Positions 23,766 to 31,447 of a DNA stretch of 64,000 nt are shown piece after piece. Origin of the DNA: Micrococcales bacterium 72-143 (GTDB taxonomy: Bacteria; Actinomycetota; Actinomycetes; Actinomycetales; Microbacteriaceae); assembly GCA_001898835.1 (NCBI GenBank), contig MKVM01000005.1, positions 1,037,325 to 1,101,324 of the forward strand, written 5' to 3'. Each line of letters starts with the position of its first letter. The stretch's first letter is position 1. The notes under the pieces were generated by a model that saw nothing but the letters and a program-made list of their open reading frames with translations, searched no databases and was not told the origin of the DNA. The position numbers and the translations under genes are program-made.

Positions 23766-26072
23766 ATGTCGTCGTGGCTGTATCGGTGGGGTGCGCTCGC
23801 GTACCGGGGAAAGTGGTGGGTGACAGCGATCTGGGTGGTGCTGATCGCCGCGATCGTGGGCCTGATCGTGGTGAACCCGCCCAAGCTCAGCAACGAGATC
23901 CGCATCGACGGCACAGCCGCCCAGGAAGTGATCGATGATCTCTCGGACCGACTGCCGGATGCTTCCGGTGGGCAGGGCATCATCGCGTTTCACTCCACCG
24001 ACGGGGAGCGCATCGACGAGGGGGACAACCTCGCCGCCGTCCTGGAGGCGGTCGAGGAGATCTACGACGGCGAACACGTCGTCGACGCGCGCGAGGTGCT
24101 CGCCGAGGAACTGGCCAAGGGGCAGGACAGTCTGCTGCTGCAGGCGGCCGCTGCGATCGCGCAGGAGCAGGCGACCACCGGTGGGACGGACGCCGGTGCG
24201 CCGACCGCTCTGGTCGTCGACCAGACCCCGGTCCCTGGAGTGGTGGTCTCCGCCGACGGCCAGACGGCCCTGTTCCAGTTCGTGTTCGACGCGCAGACCT
24301 TCGAGCTCCCCGAGGGCACCGTGGACGACACGATCGAGACCGCCGAGGACGCCGTCGCCGGTGAGGCGATCGACGTGCTGCCGTCGTCGACGATGATCCA
24401 GGTTCCCGAGCTGATCGGCGCGGGAGAGATCGTCGGCGTCGCGATCGCCGCGCTCGTGCTGATCGCGACGCTCGGCTCGCTCATCGCCGCGGGCCTTCCG
24501 CTCGTGTCCGCGCTCTCCGGTGTCGCGTTCGGGGTCGGCGGGGCGTTCGCGATCTCCAGCATCGTCCCGATGCATTCGCTGACCGCCGTGCTCGGGCTCA
24601 TGCTCGGGCTCGCGGTCGGGATCGACTACGCCCTGTTCATCGTGAATCGGCAGCGGCGGTTCATCCTCGATCAGCGCCTCAGCGCGCCAGAGGCGACCGC
24701 CCGCGCGATCGGCACCGCCGGCAGCGCCGTGTTCTTCGCCGGAACCACTGTCGTCATCGCTCTGCTCGCCCTCACGGTCGTGCAGATCCAGCTCCTCACG
24801 ACGATGGCCATCACCGCCGCAGCCACCGTCGTCATCGCCGTCCTGTCCGCACTCACCCTGCTGCCGGCGCTGCTCGGGTTCGTCGGCGAACGGATCTGCT
24901 CGGCGAAGGCACGGCTGAACGCCGGCACCTCCCACGACAACGGCTCCTCGCACCGCGTCGCGAACACGTGGTCGCGTCTGCTCGTGAAGAACCGCTACGT
25001 CGCCGCCGTCGGCGCTCTCGCGATCGCCGGTGTCATCGCCGCCCCCGTGCTCGACATGGACCTCGGCCTCCCCTCGGGCGCGAGCTACCACCCCGACACC
25101 GCGCAGCGGCAGAGTTTCGAGGTGGTGGGGAACGCGTTCGGCGAGGGCTACAACGGGCCCCTCGTCGTCGTCGCCACCTCGCCCGACAACGAGACCATCC
25201 CCGCTACGGACCTCGCCGGCATCTACGGCGACCTCTCCGGCATTCACGGCGTCGAAGCGGTCTCCCTGGGCGGCCTCGACGAGGACGGCACCACCGCGGT
25301 GTTCTCCGTCGTACCCGAGACCGGTCCCACCTCCCAAGAGACCGCCGACCTCGTCACCGCGATCCGTGACATGACACCGACCTTCACCGACGACTACGGA
25401 GTCGACGTCGGCGTCACGGGATTCGCGGCCCTCGCGATCGACGTCTCCGATCGTCTGGCTGACGTGCTTCCGCTCTACATCGCCGTCGTGGTCGGCCTGT
25501 CGCTGATCGTGCTGCTGCTCGTGTTCCGCTCCATCATCGTCCCCATCAAAGCCACCGTCGGGTTCCTCCTGTCCGTTGCCGCGACCTTCGGAGCGACCAC
25601 CGCCGTGTTCCAATGGGGCTGGCTGCAGCCGATCTTCGGGATGGACGCCACCGCCCCCGTGCTCAGCCTGCTCCCCATCATCATCACCGGCGTCCTGTAC
25701 GGCCTCGCCATGGACTACGAGGTGTTCCTCGTCTCCTCGATGAAGGAAGCCCACGTCCACGGCGCCAAGGGCACGGAGTCCGTCACCCGCGGGTTCGCCG
25801 TCGCGAGTCGCGTCGTCGTGGCCGCCGCGATCATCATGACCAGCGTCTTCGCCGGGTTCATCTACAACCCCGAGCCCATGATCGCCCAGGTCGGGTTCGC
25901 CCTGGCCTTCGGCATCCTCGTCGACGCCTTCCTCGTCCGCATGACGCTCGTCCCCGCCATCATGGCCATCTTCGGCGACAAGGCCTGGTGGCTCCCCCGC
26001 TGGCTCGACCGCATCCTCCCCGACCTCGACATCGAAGGAGACAAACTCAACAAGCAACTCGAACGAGCATGA
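23766..26072 (+). CDS. MMPL-family (RND superfamily) lipid/drug exporter
   Basis: A 768-residue inner-membrane transporter. One N-terminal helix (WWVTAIWVVLIAAIVGLIVV) is followed by a porter domain (about 40-200), a block of five helices with the GLAVGIDYALFIVNR motif, a cytoplasmic loop, a second TM1-like helix, a second porter domain, and a final block with GLAMDYEVFLVSSMKEA. The two Asp-Tyr pairs (IDYALF and MDYEVF) are the conserved proton-relay residues of MMPL proteins, so it should be a functional H+ antiporter. Mycobacterial MmpL proteins export glycolipids; small-molecule efflux is the alternative. The start follows GAGGAATCGG. The divergent TetR and the lipid and sugar enzymes next door favour export of the cluster's product. 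Confidence 0.9.
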   Translation: MSSWLYRWGALAYRGKWWVTAIWVVLIAAIVGLIVVNPPKLSNEIRIDGTAAQEVIDDLSDRLPDASGGQGIIAFHSTDGERIDEGDNLAAVLEAVEEIYDGEHVVDAREVLAEELAKGQDSLLLQAAAAIAQEQATTGGTDAGAPTALVVDQTPVPGVVVSADGQTALFQFVFDAQTFELPEGTVDDTIETAEDAVAGEAIDVLPSSTMIQVPELIGAGEIVGVAIAALVLIATLGSLIAAGLPLVSALSGVAFGVGGAFAISSIVPMHSLTAVLGLMLGLAVGIDYALFIVNRQRRFILDQRLSAPEATARAIGTAGSAVFFAGTTVVIALLALTVVQIQLLTTMAITAAATVVIAVLSALTLLPALLGFVGERICSAKARLNAGTSHDNGSSHRVANTWSRLLVKNRYVAAVGALAIAGVIAAPVLDMDLGLPSGASYHPDTAQRQSFEVVGNAFGEGYNGPLVVVATSPDNETIPATDLAGIYGDLSGIHGVEAVSLGGLDEDGTTAVFSVVPETGPTSQETADLVTAIRDMTPTFTDDYGVDVGVTGFAALAIDVSDRLADVLPLYIAVVVGLSLIVLLLVFRSIIVPIKATVGFLLSVAATFGATTAVFQWGWLQPIFGMDATAPVLSLLPIIITGVLYGLAMDYEVFLVSSMKEAHVHGAKGTESVTRGFAVASRVVVAAAIIMTSVFAGFIYNPEPMIAQVGFALAFGILVDAFLVRMTLVPAIMAIFGDKAWWLPRWLDRILPDLDIEGDKLNKQLERA

Positions 26073-26303
26073 CCGAACGCGTGCACCCGCGGGACGCGAA
26101 CGGCATATGGCCGACTCCTGTTCCCGACGCCGCGGCCGCGGCCGCCAAGAGTGCTAACTCAGGTGCTGAGCAACGTGTAGCTGCGCGCACCTCGATGCAG
26201 TCATCCACAGGCCGGAACCTCAAGACCATTGGATCTACGGGCCTCAACGCGGTTCGTGACCCTGCGCGCGAAGGGGTCGAGCGCAGCTCAACTCCCTCGC
26301 GCG

Positions 26304-27020
26304 CTATCCCGCTCGCCCTCGGCGGCCAGGTGGGAGCAGTCCGCGGGCTCGGGCTTTGGCGACCCAACCCTGGGCTGTGGAGAGGGCGACGTCGCTGAGG
26401 CGCGCGATTCTCGCGGTCGGGTTCGGGTCGCCGTCCTCGGCGAAGCGGGTGTGCTGGAGTGCGACGAGTTCGTAGAAGTCCGGGGTGCGCTTCGGGTCAC
26501 CGAGCGGTCGGACGAGGTCTTGCCCGCGCAGCGTGCGCCCGCTGGGAAGGGTGATCTTGCCGTTCTGGAAGCGGGTGGCACCTGTGACGGCGAACAGGCG
26601 CTTGTTGATCGCGGCCTCGATCTTCGCGGTCGGCAGCTCGCGCAACAGCTGGCTGGTGATCGGGTCGCCGGCGAAGAACGGCATGTGGACGATGCCGGTG
26701 ATCCGCACCTCCCCCATCCGGTTCTCATAGACCCGCACCTGCTGCTGAAGGCGCAGGAGCACGCGGGTGCCGCTCTCGGTGTGCTGGATCAGGAACCAGC
26801 GCCCCGCATCGAGGTTGCTGTGCTCGGAACGGAGCTTGCGATCGAGGCCTGGGGCGTTGTCGATCCAGTCCTCGTAATGCAGGGAGCGGTCGATGCCGGC
26901 GCTCTCGCCCTCCGTGTCGAGCGGGGACCGTTCGGGGAACCACCACCCATCCGGCAGGTCCGCGTCGATCAGCAGCGCGAAGTCGGGCTGCTGATCGGAG
27001 TCCTGCGCGGAAGTGGTCAC
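26304..27020 (-). CDS. Hypothetical element protein with C-terminal HTH
   Basis: A 238-residue protein of unknown function. The body is rich in charged residues with strand-like repeats (RWFLIQHTESGTRVLLRL, EVRITGIVHMPFFAG). The last 45 residues (ARIARLSDVALSTAQGWVAKARARGLLPPGRRGRAG, about 200-236) look like a helix-turn-helix with a basic tail, so it is probably a DNA-binding protein. It lies divergent from the xis-int pair with 110 bp between, suggesting a control protein for excision or transfer of the element. The 231 bp between the MMPL stop and this gene hold nothing I can identify. Confidence 0.6.
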   Translation of the reverse strand: MTTSAQDSDQQPDFALLIDADLPDGWWFPERSPLDTEGESAGIDRSLHYEDWIDNAPGLDRKLRSEHSNLDAGRWFLIQHTESGTRVLLRLQQQVRVYENRMGEVRITGIVHMPFFAGDPITSQLLRELPTAKIEAAINKRLFAVTGATRFQNGKITLPSGRTLRGQDLVRPLGDPKRTPDFYELVALQHTRFAEDGDPNPTARIARLSDVALSTAQGWVAKARARGLLPPGRRGRAG

Positions 27021-27130
27021 GTCCCGAGTCTAACGAGTCGGAGGCGTAAACTCATGTAGTTGCGAGTCGGCGCGTTTCGTGGTCTAATGTCGTGTATTCG
27101 CGGAAACGCGATATACGCGAGGAGGAAGGT

Positions 27131-27340
27131 ATGAGCGACGGCGAGACGGGCAGCGCGCTCGGTCGGGCGCCCCTGTTCTACTCCGAGGAGGAGACCGCCT
27201 CACTGCTCGGTATCCACCGCACGACGCTACGCACCCTCGCTCTGGACGGCCGCGCTCCGGTGGAGCCGATTCGGCTCACCCCGCACAAGCGCGTCTACCG
27301 ACGCATCGACGTGGAGCGCCTGGCGGGGGTGGTCGATTGA
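27131..27340 (+). CDS. xis: Excisionase-like MerR/HTH_17 DNA-binding protein
   Basis: A 69-residue protein with a winged-helix excisionase signature: FYSEEETASLLGIHRTTLRTLALDG, then a basic wing (LTPHKRVYRRIDVERLAG). Excisionases bend the attachment DNA and turn the integrase toward excision. GAGGAGG immediately upstream marks ATG 27131; the longer frame to 27092 is not needed. Its TGA overlaps the TTG start of the integrase (TTGA), so the two are coupled. Confidence 0.85.
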   Translation: MSDGETGSALGRAPLFYSEEETASLLGIHRTTLRTLALDGRAPVEPIRLTPHKRVYRRIDVERLAGVVD

Positions 27341-28455
27341 GCATCGAGGCGCGCAAGACCAAGGCGGGCAAGACCCGTTACCTCGCGCGCGTCCGCTCCG
27401 GCACGCAACTCGTCGCGTCCCGCACTTTCGACCGCAAGAGCGACGCTGAGGCGTGGGAGCGGGAGCAGAAGCACCTGCTGGACACCGGCCGGCCGCTGCC
27501 GCCGAAGCGCAAGTTCACGATGCAGGAACTGGTCGACAGGTTTCTCGTGGCACGTGAGGGCGGGAACCCGCACACGGTGGACACCGATAGGAACAACCTC
27601 GCCGCGCTTCCCGCCTCGCTGCTGAGGCGGTCGCTCGCCACCGTGCAGGCCGGGGACATCCGGGAGCATCTGCTTGCCGAGCTGCGCGGTGGGAAGGCAC
27701 CGGCGACGGTCGCCCGCGCCAAGACGACGCTGAGCGCGCTGTTCACTTACGCGGACGAGCAGGGCTACCTGCACCAGCCGCACCCGGTGCGGACGATGAA
27801 GAAGATTCCCGAGTTGAGCAGCGTCGCCCAGCGCGCGGTGAGCCCGAACGAGATTCCCTCCCCGCGCCGAGTCGCCGGAGTGCTCGCCGCCTTGCGGCAG
27901 CGGCGCAGCGACATCGCGGACGTGTTCGAGTTCATGTCGCTGACCGGCGTGCGCTGGGGCGAGTTGCGCGCGACCCGGGTGGGCTGGCTCTCAGAAGTCC
28001 CACTCGCGCAACTCAACGTCGAGCGTTCCCACTCCGACCGCTACGAGGAGAAGAACCCGAAGTCCTCGCGCGGCACTCGGCCGGTGCCGCTGTCGCCGCG
28101 GGCGCTGGCGATCTTCCGTCAGTACGCCGCGGGCAAGCAGCCCGACGACTACCTGTTCACCAACCAGCAGGGGGGGCAGCTCTCGGTCGGCGTGGTCCGC
28201 AAGTTCCCGCTCGGCTTCCGCCGCCACGCGCTGCGCCACTACGCCGCGTCCACCTGGCTGCGGCTCGGCACGCCCGTCCACGAGGTCGCGGAGTACCTAG
28301 GCGACGAGGCACGCACCGTCCTCGCGGTCTACGCGCACGTCCTCGGCGAAGGTCAGCGCCGCGACCATGTGCGGCGTCTCGCCGCTGCCGAGGAGTTCGG
28401 CAGAAAGTCGGGACACTCACGGGACACTCGGCGCGGTCCGAACCTCGGACGCTGA
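27337..28455 (+). CDS. int: Tyrosine recombinase, site-specific integrase
   Basis: A 372-residue integrase of the same family as those at 4243 and 7177. It has an arm-binding N-terminus (MSIEARKTKAGKTRYLARVR), a core-binding SAM-like domain (about 58-150) and a catalytic domain. Catalytic residues: Arg206 (TGVRWGELRA), His297 and Arg300 (HALRH) and Tyr332 (AVYAH). The box III histidine is Asp323 (LGD), a variant I believe occurs in actinobacterial integrases. It starts with TTG overlapping the xis stop. Its last codons contain two GGGACACTC repeats, and it ends 55 bp from the 3' end of tRNA-Ser copy 2, the expected geometry for integration into the tRNA 3' end. Confidence 0.9.
   Translation: MSIEARKTKAGKTRYLARVRSGTQLVASRTFDRKSDAEAWEREQKHLLDTGRPLPPKRKFTMQELVDRFLVAREGGNPHTVDTDRNNLAALPASLLRRSLATVQAGDIREHLLAELRGGKAPATVARAKTTLSALFTYADEQGYLHQPHPVRTMKKIPELSSVAQRAVSPNEIPSPRRVAGVLAALRQRRSDIADVFEFMSLTGVRWGELRATRVGWLSEVPLAQLNVERSHSDRYEEKNPKSSRGTRPVPLSPRALAIFRQYAAGKQPDDYLFTNQQGGQLSVGVVRKFPLGFRRHALRHYAASTWLRLGTPVHEVAEYLGDEARTVLAVYAHVLGEGQRRDHVRRLAAAEEFGRKSGHSRDTRRGPNLGR
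28410..28429 (+). repeat. GGGACACTC direct repeats at right end of element
   Basis: Two copies (28410-28418 and 28421-28429) lie inside the 3' end of the integrase gene, about 80-100 bp from the tRNA attachment site. The same word is present three times near the left end at 8751-8779. They are candidate arm sites for Int or Xis. Confidence 0.55.
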
Positions 28456-28509
28456 ACTCAACGCCTCCTGGCGAGCCGGAAGAAACAGGCTCTGACCAGG
28501 GATTTCCAG

Positions 28510-28598
28510 CGGAGACGGAGGGATTTGAACCCTCGGTCCCCGTGAGGGGACTCCACCTTAGCAGGGTGGTGCACTCGACCGGACTATGCGACGTCTCC
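28510..28598 (-). tRNA. tRNA-Ser(GCU), copy 2 (chromosomal side)
   Basis: Complete class II serine tRNA: acceptor GGAGACG/CGTCTCC, D stem GCAT/GTGC, anticodon loop CTGCTAA (GCU), variable arm GTCCCC-TCAC-GGGGAC and T loop TTCAAAT. Upstream on the minus strand there is a good -10 box (TATGAT at about 28614-28619), so this is probably the native promoter-linked copy. It is the chromosomal boundary of the mobile region. Confidence 0.95.
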
Positions 28599-28648
28599 CG
28601 GTACTGCTCGCCCATCATACCCATACGGGAGCGGGCGTCCGGGCCGCC

Positions 28649-29905
28649 TCAGTTGCCGATGCTGCAGGTCTGGTCGGCGGCGGTCTGCCCGCGCAGGCCC
28701 GAGATGACGACCTGCTCCGAGAGCGACGGCGGCGGCGAGGCGCTCGGGTCGCCCGAGGCGCTCGGCCCGGATGCCGGATCCTCGGGCAGCGGGGTCGCGT
28801 TGGGGTCGAGTTCGGAGCCGCGCCCGTCGCCCGCCTGCTCCACGCCGATCGCCTGGTCGGCGCGGATGGCGTCCATGAGCTGGGTGCCGATGTGCTGGTT
28901 GGGCTGCACCTTGTTCAGGTAGATGCCCGTGCCGCCCGTCGACCCCGGGTACTGCACGAAGGTGATGCGGTCCATCGGGATGCGGCTGAGCGCCTTCGCC
29001 ATGGCGACCATGGTGGCGGGCTGCGCGAGCTCCGCCGAGAGGGTCATGTTGTCCTTGGCCGCGTAGGCGAGGGAGAGCAGCTTCGTCACATCGGTGAGGG
29101 TCTCGTCGGACTTCAGCTTGCGGATCAGCGACGACAGGTAGACCTGCTGAGAGCTGATGCGCGTGAGGTCGGAGCCGTCGCCCACGCCCTTGCGCGTGCG
29201 CAGGAACTGCAGCGCCTGCCAGCCCGACAGCTCGTGCGTGCCCGCGTCGAGGAAGAGTCCCGACCACCGGTCGGAGATCGGCGATGCGAGGCAGACCGGC
29301 ACGCCGCCCACCGCATCCGCCATCGCCGCGACCCCGTCGAATCCGATCATGCCGGCGAACTGGATGTCGACCCCGGTGAACGCGGCGACCACGTCGACCA
29401 CGCACTTGAGCCCGCCGTACGAGAGCGCGTTGTTGAGCGGGAGCCCCGTGGCAGCACTCGTCGAGCGGCCCGTCTCCGGGTTCGTGCACGGCGGGAAGGG
29501 CACGACGAGGTCGCGCGGCAGGCTCACCGCGACGGCGCTCGTCTGATCGGCCGAGACGTGGATGAGGATGTTGACGTCGTTGAGCTCGCTGTCGCGGTCG
29601 GAGTAGGCATCGCTGCCGACCACGAGCATGTTGAAGCCGCCCTCGTACGCCCCGATCTCGGGGATCGCCACCGAGGTCTCGTTGATGACGACCGACTTGT
29701 CGCCGAATCCGCTGAGGATCTGGTAGGCGGCGATCCCACCGACCGCGCCGCCTGCCGCCAGCACCACCGCGAGCGACGATGCGACGACGCCGAGCACCGT
29801 CTTCCAGGCGCGCGACCGCGGAAGGCGGCCGTGACGTGCCAGTCCCACGGGCTTCGGCGTGCCCGAGCGGCGGGAGCGGTCTCGCTTCAAGGTCTCGTCG
29901 GTCAT
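28649..29905 (-). CDS. LCP-family (LytR-CpsA-Psr) cell-wall glycopolymer ligase (1)
   Basis: A 418-residue membrane-anchored protein. A short basic cytoplasmic segment, one transmembrane helix (about 38-60), then an extracellular LCP domain with NMLVVGSD, the SDRDSELNDVNILIHV metal-binding segment and SLPRDLVVPFPPC. LCP enzymes move polyprenyl-phosphate-linked polymers such as arabinogalactan or teichoic acid onto peptidoglycan. The C-terminus is Pro/Ser-rich and ends with SEQVVISGLRGQTAADQTC. It is the last of three neighbouring paralogues that share the PKPVGLARHGRLPRSRAW segment. AGGAG precedes ATG 29905. Cysteine pairs (about C135 and the C-terminal one) may form disulfides. Confidence 0.9.
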   Translation of the reverse strand: MTDETLKRDRSRRSGTPKPVGLARHGRLPRSRAWKTVLGVVASSLAVVLAAGGAVGGIAAYQILSGFGDKSVVINETSVAIPEIGAYEGGFNMLVVGSDAYSDRDSELNDVNILIHVSADQTSAVAVSLPRDLVVPFPPCTNPETGRSTSAATGLPLNNALSYGGLKCVVDVVAAFTGVDIQFAGMIGFDGVAAMADAVGGVPVCLASPISDRWSGLFLDAGTHELSGWQALQFLRTRKGVGDGSDLTRISSQQVYLSSLIRKLKSDETLTDVTKLLSLAYAAKDNMTLSAELAQPATMVAMAKALSRIPMDRITFVQYPGSTGGTGIYLNKVQPNQHIGTQLMDAIRADQAIGVEQAGDGRGSELDPNATPLPEDPASGPSASGDPSASPPPSLSEQVVISGLRGQTAADQTCSIGN

Positions 29906-29953
29906 CGACTGCTCCTCTCGGGCCGGGGACGGCGGGCGCCCCGGGGCGCGGCG

Positions 29954-31231
29954 TCAGCCGTGATATCCCACGCTGCAGGTCTGGTCCGCCGCGGTCTGGC
30001 CATTGAGGCCCGAGATGACGACCTTCTCGGAGAGCGTCTGATCCGGGGTCGGCGTGGACGAGGCGCTCGGGTCGGGCGTACCCGTGGCGGTCGGGCCGGC
30101 CGGGACCGGCTCGGTCGTGGCGTTCGGGTCGGCGGTGGAGCCGCGGTTGTCGCCCGCCTTGTCGAGCCCGATCGCCTGGTCCGCCTTGATCGCGGCGAAC
30201 AGCGCGTTCGCGATGCCCGTCTTCGGCTGAACCTTGCCCGAGTAGATGCCGGTTCCGCCGGTCGAACCCGGGTACTGGACGAAGGTGATGCGGTCCATCG
30301 GGATCTTGTTGAGCGCCTTCGCCATCGCCACGATCGTCGCGGGCTGGGTGAGCTCGGTCGAGAGCTTCATGTTCGCGGCCGCCGCCTTCGCGAGCGACAT
30401 GAGGGTGCCGACGTTCGTGAGGGTCTCGCTCGACTTGAGCTTGCGCAGCAGCGAGGAGAGGAAGACCTGCTGGGAGCTGATGCGGGTGAGGTCGGAGCCG
30501 TCGCCGACGCCGTGTCGCGAGCGGAGGAACTTCAGTGCGTCCCAGCCCTCCAGGTGGTGGGTTCCCGCCTCGAGGTTCAAGCCGACGTATTTGTCGTGGA
30601 TGGGGGTTGTGGTGCACACGTCGACGCCGCCGACCGCCGATGCCATCGCCGCGACGCCCTCGAATCCGATCATGCCCGCGTACTGGATGTCGAGACCGGT
30701 CAGGTTCTCGACGACCGTGACGACGCAGTTGAGACCGCCGTAGTAGAGCGCCTCGTTGATCGGCCTGCCCGACATCGCGTAGCTCTTCTTGCCCGTCTCC
30801 GGGTCGGTGCAGGACGGGAACGGCACCACGAGATCGCGCGGGATGCTGACCGCCACCGCGCTCGTCTGATCGGCGGAGACGTGGATGAGGATGTTGACGT
30901 CGTTGAGCACGCTGTCGCGGTCGTAGTAGGCGTCGCTGCCGACCACGAGCATGTTGAAGCCGCCCTCGTAGGCCCCGATCTCGGGGATCGGCGCCTCGGT
31001 GCCCTCGTTGATGTCGACGGCGTTCGCCTTCAGCTCGCTCGACAGCTGCAGGGCCGCGATCCCGCCGACCGACGCCGTCGCGACGAGGGCGACGATCGCC
31101 GTGGAGCCGATGAACCCGAGCACCGTCTTCCAGGCCCGCGACCGCGGCAGCCGACCGTGGCGGGCGATGCCGACCGGGCGGGGGGCGCGCGAACGCTGGG
31201 AGCGATCGCGCTTCAGCTCCTGCTCGGACAC
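29954..31231 (-). CDS. LCP-family cell-wall glycopolymer ligase (2)
   Basis: Paralogue of the flanking LCP genes, 425 residues. It has a basic N-tail, one membrane helix (VLGFIGSTAIVALVATASVG region) and an LCP domain with NMLVVGSDAYYDRDSVLNDVNILIHV and SIPRDLVVPFPSC. The tail is Thr/Pro-rich and ends SEKVVISGLNGQTAADQTC. The GTG at 31231 is chosen as start because GAAGAGG lies just upstream; an in-frame extension to 31312 would run through tRNA-Ser(UGA). It sits between that tRNA and the first LCP gene with only 48 bp to the latter, so the two are probably co-transcribed. Confidence 0.88.
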   Translation of the reverse strand: MSEQELKRDRSQRSRAPRPVGIARHGRLPRSRAWKTVLGFIGSTAIVALVATASVGGIAALQLSSELKANAVDINEGTEAPIPEIGAYEGGFNMLVVGSDAYYDRDSVLNDVNILIHVSADQTSAVAVSIPRDLVVPFPSCTDPETGKKSYAMSGRPINEALYYGGLNCVVTVVENLTGLDIQYAGMIGFEGVAAMASAVGGVDVCTTTPIHDKYVGLNLEAGTHHLEGWDALKFLRSRHGVGDGSDLTRISSQQVFLSSLLRKLKSSETLTNVGTLMSLAKAAAANMKLSTELTQPATIVAMAKALNKIPMDRITFVQYPGSTGGTGIYSGKVQPKTGIANALFAAIKADQAIGLDKAGDNRGSTADPNATTEPVPAGPTATGTPDPSASSTPTPDQTLSEKVVISGLNGQTAADQTCSVGYHG

Positions 31232-31270
31232 GGACACCTCTTCTCGGGACGGGTTGCGGGCACTGGCGAG

Positions 31271-31355
31271 CGGAGGGCGTGGGATTCGAACCCACGAGAC
31301 ATCACTGCCCACCGGTTTTCAAGACCGGCTCCATCGGCCGCTCGGACAGCCCTCC
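31271..31355 (-). tRNA. tRNA-Ser(UGA)
   Basis: Minus-strand class II tRNA: acceptor GGAGGGC/GCCCTCC with G discriminator, anticodon arm ACCGGT-type stem around CTTGAAA (anticodon UGA), long variable arm and T loop GTTCGAATC. It lies between two LCP genes, 40 bp upstream of the LCP(2) start. No duplicate attachment sequence is seen beside it. Confidence 0.95.
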
Positions 31356-31447
31356 TCGGTTGACCGAATCGAGTGTAAAGGAGAAGGGACCCTCAACCCT
31401 GGAAATACCGTGCGAGAGCGCTCGACGCGCACCCCGATGCGGCCGCC

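Larger units (their letters stand above)
8629..28510. mobile_element. Integrative mobilizable element at tRNA-Ser(GCU), about 20 kb
   Basis: The segment lies between two near-identical tRNA-Ser(GCU) genes. It carries xis and int at the right end, a MobF relaxase on the left side, short GGGACACTC repeats near both ends, a toxin-antitoxin pair, and a large metabolic and export cargo. Sequences just 3' of both tRNAs are also similar (CTCTGAtCAGG versus CTCTGAcCAGG), as expected for shared attachment flanks. No type IV secretion, coupling-protein or replication genes are visible, so it looks mobilizable rather than self-transmissible. The exact crossover site within the tRNA repeat cannot be fixed by eye. 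Confidence 0.7.

Noticed and set aside
23670..26057. 795-codon minus-strand frame across the MMPL gene
   Set aside because: Asp/Gly/His-rich low-complexity mirror of the transporter gene, which has clear membrane helices and MMPL motifs.
28586..31363. Very long plus-strand frame across the LCP genes
   Set aside because: Antisense mirror of two LCP genes and a tRNA; no recognisable domain and it would read through tRNA-Ser(UGA).
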